NCBI GenBank assembly: GCA_902625725.1
Contig: CACOCY010000003.1
Location: 1-64,000, forward strand
DNA length: 64,000 nt
Source of the DNA: an uncultured SAR116 cluster alpha proteobacterium
Lineage (GTDB): Bacteria > Pseudomonadota > Alphaproteobacteria > Puniceispirillales > Puniceispirillaceae
Reading direction: 5' to 3'
The notes beneath the pieces are model-generated. The model saw only the letters and a program-made list of their open reading frames with translations, made no database searches and was not told the origin of the DNA. The number at the start of each line of letters is the position of its first letter. Position 1 is the stretch's first letter. Of this stretch, positions 9,815-19,433 are shown in pieces. The translations under genes were made by a program, and so were the position numbers.

Positions 9815-10311
9815 CAAGAACCCCCAAAGTTCCTCAAAAATTGAGGATATGGTGTCATATAGATACCTAAAATTGTATCAACTAAATACCAAATTCCATA
9901 GCTTGATGCAGCAGAAATTGTGATTAACAGTAGATAACGTCTCTCACCAAGCAGAGCACCACTTAGAGATAAGAATAAAAAGGTGGCAGCAAAAAATCCA
10001 AGGTTTCTTAGAAACATTGCATAAAAGATCATACCTAATACAAGAAGAGATGCATCCAATAATCGATATCGTTGCCATTTAGAAAGTGACATATCATCGC
10101 CAATTAATCTGGAAGATTTTTCGATATTAAAAAGAACAAGCATAGATATTATTAATCCTGCCACAGATAATATCTTAGGGAAAGAAGATGGCCATATAGG
10201 ATTCTTTTTCATAATCGGGGCAAGAAGATGATCCATTCCAAAAAAAGCTGTATATCCGTAAATTAAAAAAATAAGCGCAAAGACTAACGCTATCCATCTA
10301 TCTAAGGCCAT
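9814..10311 (-). CDS. tctB: Tripartite tricarboxylate transporter small permease TctB
   Basis: Small membrane subunit with four hydrophobic segments over about 165 residues, the normal size and topology of TctB/DUF1468. It lies between tctC and tctA and shares its stop with the tctA start. The frame can be extended to a TTG at 10323, but ATG 10311 lies at a suitable distance from a G-rich AGGGTTGGG stretch. A perfect 18-base-pair inverted repeat separates it from the upstream binding-protein gene. Sequence conservation in this family is low, so the call relies on topology plus position. Confidence 0.9.
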   Translation of the reverse strand: MALDRWIALVFALIFLIYGYTAFFGMDHLLAPIMKKNPIWPSSFPKILSVAGLIISMLVLFNIEKSSRLIGDDMSLSKWQRYRLLDASLLVLGMIFYAMFLRNLGFFAATFLFLSLSGALLGERRYLLLITISAASSYGIWYLVDTILGIYMTPYPQFLRNFGGS

Positions 10312-10331
10312 ACCTAAACCCAACCCTGGAC

Positions 10332-10371
10332 AAAGTAAGTCATCCAGCTTTTGAGCTGGATGACTTACTTT
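10332..10371 (-). promoter_or_regulatory. Perfect stem-loop between tctC and tctB
   Basis: Arms AAAGTAAGTCATCCAGCT and its exact reverse complement (18 bp) flank a 4-base loop, beginning two bases after the tctC stop. No U-tract longer than three follows on the minus strand, so it looks more like a processing or mRNA-stabilising hairpin, or a partial attenuator, than a full terminator. Confidence 0.85.
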
Positions 10372-10373
10372 AA

Positions 10374-11363
10374 TTATAGAAAACCAAGCTTTTTCATCAA
10401 ACTCTCGATCTCTTTTTCCTGACCCTCCAAGAAAGTCATAAAATCATCGCCAGAATTATGAATGTTTTCCCAACCATTTCTTGCGCGCACTTCTTCCCAC
10501 TCGGGGGTTTCATACATTTTAGAAATTGCTGTTTGATATGCATCTAATTTTGAGTCTGGAAGTCCAGGAGCCGCAAAAAAGCCTCTCCAATTAACAAAAT
10601 AAGTATCAATTCCTTGCTCTTTCATTGTCTTAGCATCTGAGAAAGCATCCACACGTTTATCAGATGTGACACCTATAATGTTTGCCTCTCCAGCTTTTGC
10701 CATTGCCACAGCTTCTGAAAATCCAGTAGAAAGTGCTTTGATTTCTCCGGATAAAAGCGCAGCCATAGCCTTCCCACCTGCATCATACGGTATATATTTA
10801 ACTTCTGTTGGATCAGCACCCGCTGCCTGCATTACCATAGCTGCAACCAAATGGTCCATGCCTCCAGGAACAGATCCACCCCCTATTGCAACATTAGACG
10901 GATTTGAATTATAGGCAGAAACCAGGTCACTCATAGATTTAATGTCGGAATCTGAATTCACCACAAGTGCAGCGTAATCGCCAATTGTTCCTGAAACAAG
11001 TGTCAGGTCACGAAAATTATGCGGGAATACTCCTGTTAATGAACGAATCACAATTGGTGTTGAATTCACCATTAGAGTTCCGTGATTGCTATCTGCATTC
11101 TCTATTAAATAGCCGATAGCCTTTCCTCCACCACCACCAGACATATTCTCATATGAAGCATTTCCTACAAGTCCAGACTTGGTGAGAGCTTCCCCTGTAC
11201 CTCTAGCAGTTCCGTCCCAGCCCCCTCCTGCACCGCCGGGGATAAGAAAATGAATAGAATCAACTACTTGGTGTCCCCCAGCAACTGCAGTAAAACCCAT
11301 ACCAAATGAAGCAACTGTAAATGTCGTCAGGAAGACGAAACGTTTAAACATTTTATTAAGCAT
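10374..11363 (-). CDS. tctC: TctC-family (Bug) periplasmic solute-binding protein
   Basis: Extracytoplasmic receptor of the tripartite tricarboxylate transporter, 329 aa. The N-terminus is a typical Sec signal peptide ending near AVAGG at about residue 29. The mature protein starts with the family motif IHFLIPGGAGGGWDGTAR, where Bug proteins bind the ligand carboxylate. A strong GGAGG ribosome site lies six bases before ATG 11363. It is the first gene of tctCBA, with the stem-loop right after its stop, which would favour surplus binding protein over permease. The ligand is unknown. The upstream sulfatase could release a carboxylated substrate, but this is speculation. Confidence 0.95.
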   Translation of the reverse strand: MLNKMFKRFVFLTTFTVASFGMGFTAVAGGHQVVDSIHFLIPGGAGGGWDGTARGTGEALTKSGLVGNASYENMSGGGGGKAIGYLIENADSNHGTLMVNSTPIVIRSLTGVFPHNFRDLTLVSGTIGDYAALVVNSDSDIKSMSDLVSAYNSNPSNVAIGGGSVPGGMDHLVAAMVMQAAGADPTEVKYIPYDAGGKAMAALLSGEIKALSTGFSEAVAMAKAGEANIIGVTSDKRVDAFSDAKTMKEQGIDTYFVNWRGFFAAPGLPDSKLDAYQTAISKMYETPEWEEVRARNGWENIHNSGDDFMTFLEGQEKEIESLMKKLGFL

Positions 11364-11499
11364 ATATTCCTCCGATTATGTTAACTAGCTCTAACATTTT
11401 CAATTCTCAGAATTAAATTCGCTTTTCTGATTAATTTAAGGTTACTTTGTTTACCCGTTTGGGTAAAGATTCTAGCATTAAATTTTAGTGTATGTTTAA

Positions 11500-13011
11500 T
11501 TAGTGAGCTGGTTCATCCCCGATCTCAAACATCTTTTCTTCTAAAAGCTTTACTAATTCAGAGGCAATCTCTAGATATGCTGGCTCATTATAAACATTAA
11601 ATAACTCCAATGGATCCTTCTCACAATCAAATAGCTCCCATTCCTTATCTTCCCCGCCGTGGTTAGTGCCAGGCAAATCAAATCCATCATTATACCAATA
11701 TATCAATTTATATCTCTGAGTTCGAATACCATAATGGGAATAGGCGTTATGGTCAGGGTCCCTATGCATCCAATAACGATGATAGGCGACTTTTTGCCAG
11801 TTCTCCATCTCCAATTGATTTAGCAGCGGACGAAGGCTAGTTCCTTGCATGTAAGTAGGAATTGGAAGTCCTGCAAAATCAAGAAATGTAGGAGCAAAAT
11901 CTACGTTGCATGCTATCTCTTGGCATACTGTATGTGCAGAAACTTCTGATGGAAGCCGAACCAGAAAAGGCATTTGAAGCGACTCTTCATACATAAAGCG
12001 CTTATCAAACCAACCGTGTTCACCAAGAAAAAATCCTTGGTCAGAGGTATAAATTACAAGTGTATCCTCAGACATATCATTCTGATCTAGAAAATCTAGC
12101 AATAGACCTACGCTTTCATCAATTGACTGAATTGTGCGTAAATATCGCTTTATATATCGCTGATATTTAAAATGGCTTAATTGCTCGCTTGTGCTGAAGC
12201 TAAATTTCTCGCCTGTATCCTTATCTATTAAACACAAAGCGGATACGTCTTTTGGGTTGGGAATTTTTCGTTTATTACTAAATGGTCTACTTTTTTCTCC
12301 AATTTCAAAACCACCTTCAGGTTGTACAAGACCTAAATCATCGTAAGTCAAATCATCCTTTATTCTCATTTTAGCTTCGGCTGCAGCGCGAGCTCTATTT
12401 TTATAATCATCATCAAAAGTTGATGGTATAACGATATCATCTTTAAACAAAGACCTATTTTTGGGATGAGGCTCCCACTCTCTGTGAGGGGCTTTATGGT
12501 GACACATTAAAAAAAATGGTTTTTGGTTATTTGTTCCCTTCAGCCATTTAAGCGTTTTGTCTGTAATAATATCTGTTACGTATCCCTTCTCTTCTTTTTC
12601 TTTACCTAACTCAATAAAAACTGGGTCAAAATAATCCCCCTGCCCTGGGAGTACAGACCAAAAATCAAAACCAGTGGGCTGATGTTCACTTCCTTCCCCC
12701 AAATGCCACTTTCCAATTATTGCCGTCTGATATCCACCTGTTTTCAAATGTTTAGCAACATTTGGTAACCTATTATTAATCGGGGTCTCAAGAGTAGTAA
12801 CTGCGTTCACATGATTATAAGTTCCTGTAAGAATAGCAGCACGACTAGGAGTACAAATTGAGTTTGTGACGTAACAGTGATCAAAGCGCATACCTTCATT
12901 AGCAATCCGATCAATATTTGGTGTATTGTTAATACCTCCGTCATAACAGCTTATAGCCTTTGAGGCGTGGTCGTCTGCCATAATAAACAAAATGTTTGGC
13001 TGTTTTTTCAT
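11500..13011 (-). CDS. Sulfatase (type I, formylglycine-dependent)
   Basis: Hydrolyses a sulfate ester in an unknown organic substrate. The N-terminal metal-binding motif is NILFIMADDHAS. The formylglycine signature CTPSRAAILTG, whose Cys at about residue 57 is oxidised post-translationally, is intact. KWHLGEG at about residue 101 and SDQGFFLGEHGWFDKR around residue 325 are further family active-site blocks. Length 503 aa is normal. There is no signal peptide, so the enzyme is probably cytosolic and would act on an imported sulfated compound. It lies 136 bases upstream of tctC on the same strand. No formylglycine-generating enzyme gene is present in the window. Choline sulfatase or a sugar sulfatase are both possible. 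Confidence 0.92.
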   Translation of the reverse strand: MKKQPNILFIMADDHASKAISCYDGGINNTPNIDRIANEGMRFDHCYVTNSICTPSRAAILTGTYNHVNAVTTLETPINNRLPNVAKHLKTGGYQTAIIGKWHLGEGSEHQPTGFDFWSVLPGQGDYFDPVFIELGKEKEEKGYVTDIITDKTLKWLKGTNNQKPFFLMCHHKAPHREWEPHPKNRSLFKDDIVIPSTFDDDYKNRARAAAEAKMRIKDDLTYDDLGLVQPEGGFEIGEKSRPFSNKRKIPNPKDVSALCLIDKDTGEKFSFSTSEQLSHFKYQRYIKRYLRTIQSIDESVGLLLDFLDQNDMSEDTLVIYTSDQGFFLGEHGWFDKRFMYEESLQMPFLVRLPSEVSAHTVCQEIACNVDFAPTFLDFAGLPIPTYMQGTSLRPLLNQLEMENWQKVAYHRYWMHRDPDHNAYSHYGIRTQRYKLIYWYNDGFDLPGTNHGGEDKEWELFDCEKDPLELFNVYNEPAYLEIASELVKLLEEKMFEIGDEPAH

Positions 13012-13196
13012 TCAATTAGCTCGTAATGATAAATAAAATATTGTTTGAATCATGATACTATAAAAACAAAATTAACAAAATTTTCTTTCAACAAACTATC
13101 AACAGAAATTGATTTGACTAGATCATTTTAGATGCTGCAACATATATTAACTGAGATCTTGTTGTTTATTACCTATAAAAAGAGAAGTGAATTTCG

Positions 13197-14579
13197 ATGA
13201 CGGAACAAGCAAATCAACCAAATTCATATGAAGCGAAAGATGCTGCAAGCATAGTACACCCGCTAACTAATTTAAAAGAACATTTAGAAAAAGGTCCGAT
13301 TATAATTCGTCAAGGAGAAGGGATTTGGGTCACTGATATACATGGGAAAAAATACATAGAAGGAATGTCGGGCTTATGGTGTCTTTCACTGGGATACGGA
13401 CAAGAAAGACTTGTTGCAGCAGCAACAAAGCAGTTGCAAACACTGCCATATTATCACCTTACAAATCACAAAAGCCATCAGCCTGTCATTGAACTAGCAG
13501 AAAAATTACTCAAAATAGCCCCAGTTCCAATGTCGAGGATATGGTTTTCAAACTCAGGATCAGAAGGAAACGACAGCGCTGCGCGAATAGTATGGTATTA
13601 CTGGCATAACAAAAAGCAGCCAAAAAGACGCAAGATGATATCTCATTTACGAGCTTATCATGGCAATACAATTGCTTCAGCTAGTTTATCTGGCATGCCT
13701 TATAATCATGCCTCTTTTGGCTTGCCACTGGAAGGATTTTTGCACGTAACACCTCCTCATTATTATCGCTATTCTAAGGAAAATGAAAATGAGGAAATGT
13801 TCACAAGCAGGCTTGCTGATGAGTTAGAAGCTAAAATACTACAAGAGGGCTCAGATACCATTGCTGCTTTTTTTGCAGAACCCATTATGGGAGCTGGAGG
13901 CGTGATTGTCCCGCCTGATACTTATTACGATAAAATACAATCTGTATTAAAAAAATATGATATCTTACTTGTAGCAGATGAAGTAATTACTGCTTTTGGC
14001 CGGACAGGAAACATGTTTGGCACCACTACAATGAAGCTGGTTCCAGATATGATTGTATGTGCCAAAGGTTTATCAAGCGCTTACTTACCAATTTCTGCCC
14101 TCATGATAAATGACCGTGTTTTTTCAGCAATGGCTACGGAAAGTAATGAGATTGGTGTTTTTGGTCTTACATTTACCTACTCTGGCCATCCAGTCTCTGC
14201 CAAAGTGGCAAGCGAAACTCTGGATATTTATGAGGAAGAAAACATCATTGACCATGTAAGGCAGATGGAACCTTTTTTTCTTAATGGATTAAATGAGCTA
14301 TCTTCTCATCCTCTGGTAGGAGAGGTCAGAGGCAAGGGGTTATTAGCTGGGGTCGAGATAGTAGCTAATAAGAAAACAAAAAAAGCTTTTGATCCAAAAC
14401 TAGGAGTAGGAAAATACTGTGCCGAAAGAGCAGAATTCCATGGGTTAATTATACGAGCTATTGGTGACACTATCTCTTTCTGCCCGCCACTAATTATAAC
14501 AGAAACTGAGATAGCGCTAATGATATCACGCTTCAAAAAAGCCTTAGATGATACATTAGTTATGACAAACAAGTATTAA
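13197..14579 (+). CDS. Class III pyridoxal-phosphate aminotransferase
   Basis: Transfers an amino group from an omega-amino acid or amine to pyruvate or a similar acceptor. The 460-residue protein has the class III hallmarks: GSEGNDSA near residue 122, LRAYHGNT near residue 155, the DEVITAFGRTG block near residue 260 and the PLP-lysine region CAKGLSSAYLPISAL near residue 288. The closest general type is the beta-alanine/putrescine/taurine:pyruvate transaminase group. It is divergent from the sulfatase (185-base gap) and stands alone on its transcript. Substrate cannot be assigned; taurine, beta-alanine or a polyamine are candidates. Confidence 0.92.
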   Translation: MTEQANQPNSYEAKDAASIVHPLTNLKEHLEKGPIIIRQGEGIWVTDIHGKKYIEGMSGLWCLSLGYGQERLVAAATKQLQTLPYYHLTNHKSHQPVIELAEKLLKIAPVPMSRIWFSNSGSEGNDSAARIVWYYWHNKKQPKRRKMISHLRAYHGNTIASASLSGMPYNHASFGLPLEGFLHVTPPHYYRYSKENENEEMFTSRLADELEAKILQEGSDTIAAFFAEPIMGAGGVIVPPDTYYDKIQSVLKKYDILLVADEVITAFGRTGNMFGTTTMKLVPDMIVCAKGLSSAYLPISALMINDRVFSAMATESNEIGVFGLTFTYSGHPVSAKVASETLDIYEEENIIDHVRQMEPFFLNGLNELSSHPLVGEVRGKGLLAGVEIVANKKTKKAFDPKLGVGKYCAERAEFHGLIIRAIGDTISFCPPLIITETEIALMISRFKKALDDTLVMTNKY

Positions 14580-14737
14580 CATTTATTGAATATGCGTAAA
14601 TTGGAATTATCAAAGTTCTTTGTTACTTTTACCCATCCGAGCGATTTACTAAATTAAATTAGATTATATCGCTTTAAAAATTAGAGCTATTATTCTAAAA
14701 TAGAAAGACTAGCATTTAATCTATTTATTCATTTCTC

Positions 14738-14743
14738 TATAAT
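14738..14743 (+). promoter_or_regulatory. Possible -10 element for the hydratase gene
   Basis: A perfect TATAAT lies about 25-30 bases before the first possible start of the following gene, in an AT-rich gap. No convincing -35 box is visible at the expected spacing, so this is a weak call. Confidence 0.3.
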
Positions 14744-14825
14744 TTGTGCAAAAATTAATCGAGGATGTATGGGACATAGAAATGAAGCATTCAAATTTAA
14801 ATCTGGAAATGAGGAATATTGTATT

Positions 14826-15506
14826 ATGACAAATAAAGCACAGTTAGAAATTATAGAGAAAGCGCTAAATTCCCGTAGACAGGCTGGACAAAAACAAATT
14901 GGCTGGAAACTCGGATTTGGCTCGCCTGCAGCACTTAAAGCATTAAATACCAGCAAGCCACTTATCGGGGGTCTTTTCGATGCTGGTGAAATCACCTCAG
15001 GCACCACAACAGATGTCCGTGAAATGACAAAACCGAGTTTAGAGGCTGAGATAGCAGCATATATAAGTTCAGACATTCCAAAAGATGCGACTGATAACCA
15101 AATTATGGAAAGTATCGAGAGTTTAGTTCCAGCAATAGAACTTATTGATTTTCATACCCCTCCAAGCAATCCGGAAACTATCTTGGCTGATAATATCTTT
15201 CAAAGAGGTTGGGTTATGTTTCCATCCACAAATAGAGGCTGGTCCAATGGTGCAAAAGGGCTTGAGATTCATATTACACAAGGCGACCAGACGTGGGAAC
15301 CCACAACAGATATAGAAGCAAAAATTGGTTCAATTTTAGACGGTCTTATCGAATGTAATAGCATTGCAAACGCTTTAGGACGAGGAATTGTGAAAGGAGA
15401 TATTATACTTCTTGGTTCTGTAATTCCACCACATCCCTCAAATGGCAACGAGTTTTCCGTTTCCATTCCAAGCATTGGAAAAGTGAGCCTTAATTTTCAG
15501 CAATAA
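14826..15506 (+). CDS. 2-keto-4-pentenoate hydratase-like protein (FAH superfamily)
   Basis: About 226 aa, resembling the MhpD/2-oxopent-4-enoate hydratase group, which hydrates or decarboxylates 2-oxo acids with a divalent metal. Visible family blocks are QIGWKLGFGSPAALKAL near the N-terminus, LEAEIAAYI (metal-ligand glutamates) and AIELIDFH in the middle, and GDIILLGSV near the end. The frame also offers an upstream ATG at 14769 with a close GAGG. I favour ATG 14826 because homology begins there, but this is not certain. There is no ring-cleavage pathway next to it, so its substrate is open. It converges with the cyclase-TPR gene. Confidence 0.8.
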   Translation: MTNKAQLEIIEKALNSRRQAGQKQIGWKLGFGSPAALKALNTSKPLIGGLFDAGEITSGTTTDVREMTKPSLEAEIAAYISSDIPKDATDNQIMESIESLVPAIELIDFHTPPSNPETILADNIFQRGWVMFPSTNRGWSNGAKGLEIHITQGDQTWEPTTDIEAKIGSILDGLIECNSIANALGRGIVKGDIILLGSVIPPHPSNGNEFSVSIPSIGKVSLNFQQ

Positions 15507-15600
15507 TTGATTAAACCGTTTTAATAAATCATAACAAGAATAATAATTTCTAATTTTTTGGTTTGGTTTAGGTACATTTATATCAAATAAAGTTATTATA

Positions 15601-17391
15601 TTATTGTGGTAATCCTGCTTTCGTTAAACCATCAATAATGTATTCTTCAGCTATTGCGGGAGTAACCCTGCGGTAATCCGATATCGTCTTGATTTCTGGG
15701 CGTTCGTCCAAAAATTTTTGCAAGTGCTCTTTGGCTTTATCCATATCATCGATGTGTGCATAAACGCAAGCGAGCCAGCCCAAATATCGACTGTGATCGT
15801 CTTGTTCACGCATTTTTAACAACCATTTCAGCGAATTTTCGTTATCACGCATTGCCATGAATAACAAAGGTAGGAAACCTTCGAATCTATCTTTATTTGC
15901 TGGATCCATATCAATAGCCTTGTTTATAAAAACGAGAGCCTCTTCGAATCTTTGCTCGTTGCATAGAGATAAACCATAATCATAATTTGTATCCGGATGA
16001 CTTGGGTTGGCATCCAACGCTTTTTTTGCGTATTCATTGCGCTGAACCAAGTCCTTTTTAATATTATATGACCTACTATACATCACGAGAGCTTCAGGGT
16101 TATCTGCATCCAGTTCGTATGCTTTTTGGGAATATTGGTGAAAGTCTCTCTCATTCTCCAACCTCTGATCCTGATATTCATGGCTAAATATCCGACCAAA
16201 AAGCACACGACATTTTAAAACATATGGATCGCAAAACCCTGGGTCTAGTTCAATAGCTTTATCACAATATTCTAAAATTAAATCTCCGCCCTCTCGCTTA
16301 TCATTAAATGCTTGATACGCCTCTCGATCGTTATAACAACCAAGACCCTTCAGGTATAAATCCCAAGCGCTAAAATTTGAGGTTTTTTTCGTCAGTAATC
16401 TCTTCTGCTCCTGTGATTTAAGGGTGGGCGAAATAATACTTGCAACAGATTGGGATATCTCATCTTGAACTTCAAAAATATCATCCAACGACCTGTCCCA
16501 TCTTTGGGACCAGATTTGTTTATCCTCGATAGCATCGAGTAGGCTAACGGTGACCCTAATTTTATTTCCACCTTTTCTCACGCTTCCTTCGACCATGTAT
16601 CTTGCGTCCAAATCTTTTGCTATCTCAGATGATTTCTTATCTGTATTTCGAAAACTAAAGCTCGAATTTCTTGAAATTACGGGAAATGTCCTCCAAGAGG
16701 AAAGGTTGGAAATTATATCCTCTGAGAGACCATCAGCAAAATAATCCTGTTCAGGGTCATTACTAAGATTTAAAAAAGGAAGAACTGCAATAGTAGGTGG
16801 CTTGCTTTTCTCTTGTTCAGAGTCCTCTTCCACTTTTTTGTTATCAGCAGCAGCTGAAGCAGCGCTACTATCTTTACCTGCAACTTCAAACGCTCTAACT
16901 GTAGTGTTTTTTACTTGTTGAGAACCCAAATCCAGAAAGCTTAAATCCACTTTCTGTTTTACAAAATCATGGACATTGTTTGATAAACATACTCCTCCAG
17001 GTTTGCACAAAGCTTCTAAACGAGCTGCTACGTTTACGCCCTCTCCATACAAATTTGTACCCTCTACCACTACATCACCCATATTAATTCCAATCCTAAA
17101 GGAAAGTTGTTCAGAAGAGGAAACTGAATTATTACGCTCAGAGATGAGTTTTTGAAACTCACTGGCACAAATTACTGCTGAGACCGCACTGTGAAATTCT
17201 GCCAGAACAGAGTCCCCAGCTGTGTTAAAAATTCTTCCACTATGCTCTCTAAAAAGATTATCTAGTATTTGCCTACAGGCCTTTAAATTTTTTAGCGTTT
17301 GTTCTTCATTCTGCTCCATCAACGTGGAAAAATTTACAACGTCGGTAACAAAAATTACTGCTATTTTTCTAAAAACTTTTTCTTCACTCAT
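15601..17391 (-). CDS. Class III adenylate/guanylate cyclase with TolB-like and TPR region
   Basis: Predicted to make cyclic AMP or a related cyclic nucleotide. Residues about 8-170 form a class III cyclase domain with metal aspartates in VTDVVNFS and TAGDSV, and the transition-state Asn/Arg in EGVNVAARLE. Residues about 200-330 match the TolB-like segment found in many alphaproteobacterial cyclases (AVLPFLNLSNDPEQDYFADGL). Residues about 340-590 are TPR repeats. There is no signal peptide or membrane helix. The usual base-recognising Lys position reads Asn (IFNTAGD), as in many proteins of this subgroup, so ATP versus GTP preference is uncertain. ATG 17391 has AGGAAG upstream. It is transcribed alone. 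Confidence 0.9.
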   Translation of the reverse strand: MSEEKVFRKIAVIFVTDVVNFSTLMEQNEEQTLKNLKACRQILDNLFREHSGRIFNTAGDSVLAEFHSAVSAVICASEFQKLISERNNSVSSSEQLSFRIGINMGDVVVEGTNLYGEGVNVAARLEALCKPGGVCLSNNVHDFVKQKVDLSFLDLGSQQVKNTTVRAFEVAGKDSSAASAAADNKKVEEDSEQEKSKPPTIAVLPFLNLSNDPEQDYFADGLSEDIISNLSSWRTFPVISRNSSFSFRNTDKKSSEIAKDLDARYMVEGSVRKGGNKIRVTVSLLDAIEDKQIWSQRWDRSLDDIFEVQDEISQSVASIISPTLKSQEQKRLLTKKTSNFSAWDLYLKGLGCYNDREAYQAFNDKREGGDLILEYCDKAIELDPGFCDPYVLKCRVLFGRIFSHEYQDQRLENERDFHQYSQKAYELDADNPEALVMYSRSYNIKKDLVQRNEYAKKALDANPSHPDTNYDYGLSLCNEQRFEEALVFINKAIDMDPANKDRFEGFLPLLFMAMRDNENSLKWLLKMREQDDHSRYLGWLACVYAHIDDMDKAKEHLQKFLDERPEIKTISDYRRVTPAIAEEYIIDGLTKAGLPQ

Positions 17392-17598
17392 AACATATGT
17401 CTTCCTATTGATGACAAAAGTTTAAAGCATATTTGATAAAAAAAACTATAAAAAAATTAAAATAAAAAAAATGACTAAAAATTTAACAGAACGAGAAATT
17501 TTGTTTGCTTTTGTTTTTTTAAAATAAAAGGATTAATCTATTGTTTAACCAATATTTAATGATGTCTTTTATTAATTTTGCAGGATTGTTATACTTTT

Positions 17599-18513
17599 AT
17601 GAGTATTAAATTATTTGTTATTGGTGGCGCTAATGTAGACCTTTATGGCCAAATTGATGCAGACAATGCAACATCTGGGGATTCCAACCCCGGCAATGTG
17701 AGTATACATTCCGGCGGTGTTGGCAGGAACATTGCAGAAAATTTAGGATACCTTGGAGTGAATGTTGAATTCGTTGGGCATTTTGGCAAAGACAATTTTG
17801 CTGTCACTTTAAACCAATCGCTTCAAAAGGCTGGTGTTTCAACAAAATTTTCTTATAGAAACGCGACCCAAACTAGTGATGTTTATATGGCAATTTACAA
17901 CAAAAAAGGCGAACTTATATCTGCTGTTAATGACGTATATTTGGTCGAAAACCTGCCAACAAGCTTTTTAAAGGATCGAGAAAAAATAGAAAAAATAGAA
18001 AATGCAGACATGGTCATTCTAGATGGTAACCTCTCCGAAAAATTGCTAACGAATATATTTGACATTTTGGGAGATAAATCTTTAATAGCGGTGGATACCG
18101 TTTCTACTGCTAAAGCGAAACGCTTCAGCCCTCATTTATCTAAAATTAATTATCTTAAATGTAACAAGGCAGAAGCAAACATGCTGATTGCAGGAAATCG
18201 AAATTTATCATTACAACAAATAACAGAACAGTTAATAAATTATGGGGTTGGCACCGCTCTTATATCTGACTCACTCGCAGGATTTGGTGTAGCTACCAAT
18301 TACAGATTTCAACATTATCCAGCAAAAAATACTGAAAGCAGCAATAGCTCTGGCGCGGGAGATGCATTATTCTCTGGGTTTTTATATGCTATTTGTAAGG
18401 GCAAATCACCTTTTGAGGCTGCAAAATTCGCACTTTTATCAGCAGAGAAAGCACTAGAATTCAACGGTCCAGTAAACCCGAAAATATCAGAATTGAGTAA
18501 ATTTTTGTTATGA
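17599..18513 (+). CDS. psuK: Pseudouridine kinase (PfkB family)
   Basis: Phosphorylates pseudouridine to pseudouridine 5'-phosphate. The PfkB/ribokinase fold is clear: an N-terminal IGGANVDLYG with the GGVGRNIAENLGYLG signature at about residues 38-52, and the C-terminal SSGAGDALFSGFL motif holding the catalytic Asp near residue 255. Length from ATG 17599 is 304 aa. The frame extends to a TTG at 17578, but family homology begins at SIKLFVIGG. The stop overlaps the next start as ATGA, so it is translationally coupled to the glycosidase gene, which fixes the pathway assignment over other PfkB sugar kinases. Confidence 0.92.
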   Translation: MSIKLFVIGGANVDLYGQIDADNATSGDSNPGNVSIHSGGVGRNIAENLGYLGVNVEFVGHFGKDNFAVTLNQSLQKAGVSTKFSYRNATQTSDVYMAIYNKKGELISAVNDVYLVENLPTSFLKDREKIEKIENADMVILDGNLSEKLLTNIFDILGDKSLIAVDTVSTAKAKRFSPHLSKINYLKCNKAEANMLIAGNRNLSLQQITEQLINYGVGTALISDSLAGFGVATNYRFQHYPAKNTESSNSSGAGDALFSGFLYAICKGKSPFEAAKFALLSAEKALEFNGPVNPKISELSKFLL

Positions 18514-19433
18514 CAAAGATGAATTGTAGCCAAGAGGTATTGCACGCTATTCAAAAAAACAAACCAATAGTTGCATTAGAATCGACCATAATATCGCATG
18601 GTCTTCCTTTTCCAGAAAATTATGATACAGCTGCGGCACTTGAAACACAAATTCGAGAGCAAGGTGCAGTCCCCGCTACGATTGCTATTATAAATGGGCA
18701 AATAAAGGTCGGCTTAGAGAAAGAAGACCTAAAAATTTTGTCAGATCCAGCATCAAAAGTTGAAAAAATTAGTAGACGAGATATACCCTTAATTCTTCAA
18801 ACAAAAGGGCATGGAGCTACAACCGTTGCTGCAACAATGATTATTGCAGCAAAAATGGGTATTAAGGTTTTTGCTACTGGTGGGATTGGCGGGGTACATC
18901 AGGGCGCTGAGACATCTTTTGATATTTCTGCTGATCTACAGGAATTGGTAAAAACAAATGTTTGTGTTGTGTGCGCCGGTCCAAAAGCAATTTTAGACCT
19001 AAAACTCACTATGGAATATTTAGAAACAAATGGTGTCCCCGTAATTGGATATCAAACAAAGGAATTGCCGGCTTTCTGGTCCCGAACCTCTGGAATATAT
19101 GGAATTCAAACTTTTCAAACTGCAAAGGAAATTGCGGCTTTCATACACATTAAATGGCAATTTCCCCTCGATGGTGGGGTTTTGGTTACTAACCCTATTT
19201 CAATTTCCGAGGAGCTCCCAGAAAAACAAGTAAAACATTGGATTAAAGAGGCTTTGCAAAAGACAAAATCTAAAAATATAATTGGCAAAGAGATAACTCC
19301 GTTTGTTCTGGATTATATAAATACGGCCTCTCAAGGAAAAAGCGTTAACTCAAATATTTCACTAGTAAAAAATAACGCGAAATTAGCCTCAGAAATCGCA
19401 ATTGAAGTCTATAAAAAATTTAAAGATGTTTAA
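18510..19433 (+). CDS. psuG: Pseudouridine-5'-phosphate glycosidase
   Basis: Splits pseudouridine 5'-phosphate into uracil and ribose 5-phosphate, completing pseudouridine salvage with PsuK. The 307-residue protein shows the family blocks ALESTIISHGLPFPEN at the start, GATTVAATMIIAAKMGIKVFATGGIGGVH near residues 97-130, including the lysine and glycine-rich loop, and WSRTSG near residue 191. It overlaps psuK by four bases. The 3' end overlaps the converging dioxygenase gene by 14 bases. No nucleoside transporter lies adjacent. Assignment is very secure. Confidence 0.96.
   Translation: MTKMNCSQEVLHAIQKNKPIVALESTIISHGLPFPENYDTAAALETQIREQGAVPATIAIINGQIKVGLEKEDLKILSDPASKVEKISRRDIPLILQTKGHGATTVAATMIIAAKMGIKVFATGGIGGVHQGAETSFDISADLQELVKTNVCVVCAGPKAILDLKLTMEYLETNGVPVIGYQTKELPAFWSRTSGIYGIQTFQTAKEIAAFIHIKWQFPLDGGVLVTNPISISEELPEKQVKHWIKEALQKTKSKNIIGKEITPFVLDYINTASQGKSVNSNISLVKNNAKLASEIAIEVYKKFKDV

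Noticed and set aside
15601-17391. Cyclase with Asn at the usual base-recognising Lys position as an inactive enzyme
   Set aside because: Both metal aspartates and the Asn/Arg pair are intact, and this substitution occurs in many proteins of the cyclase-TolB-TPR subgroup.
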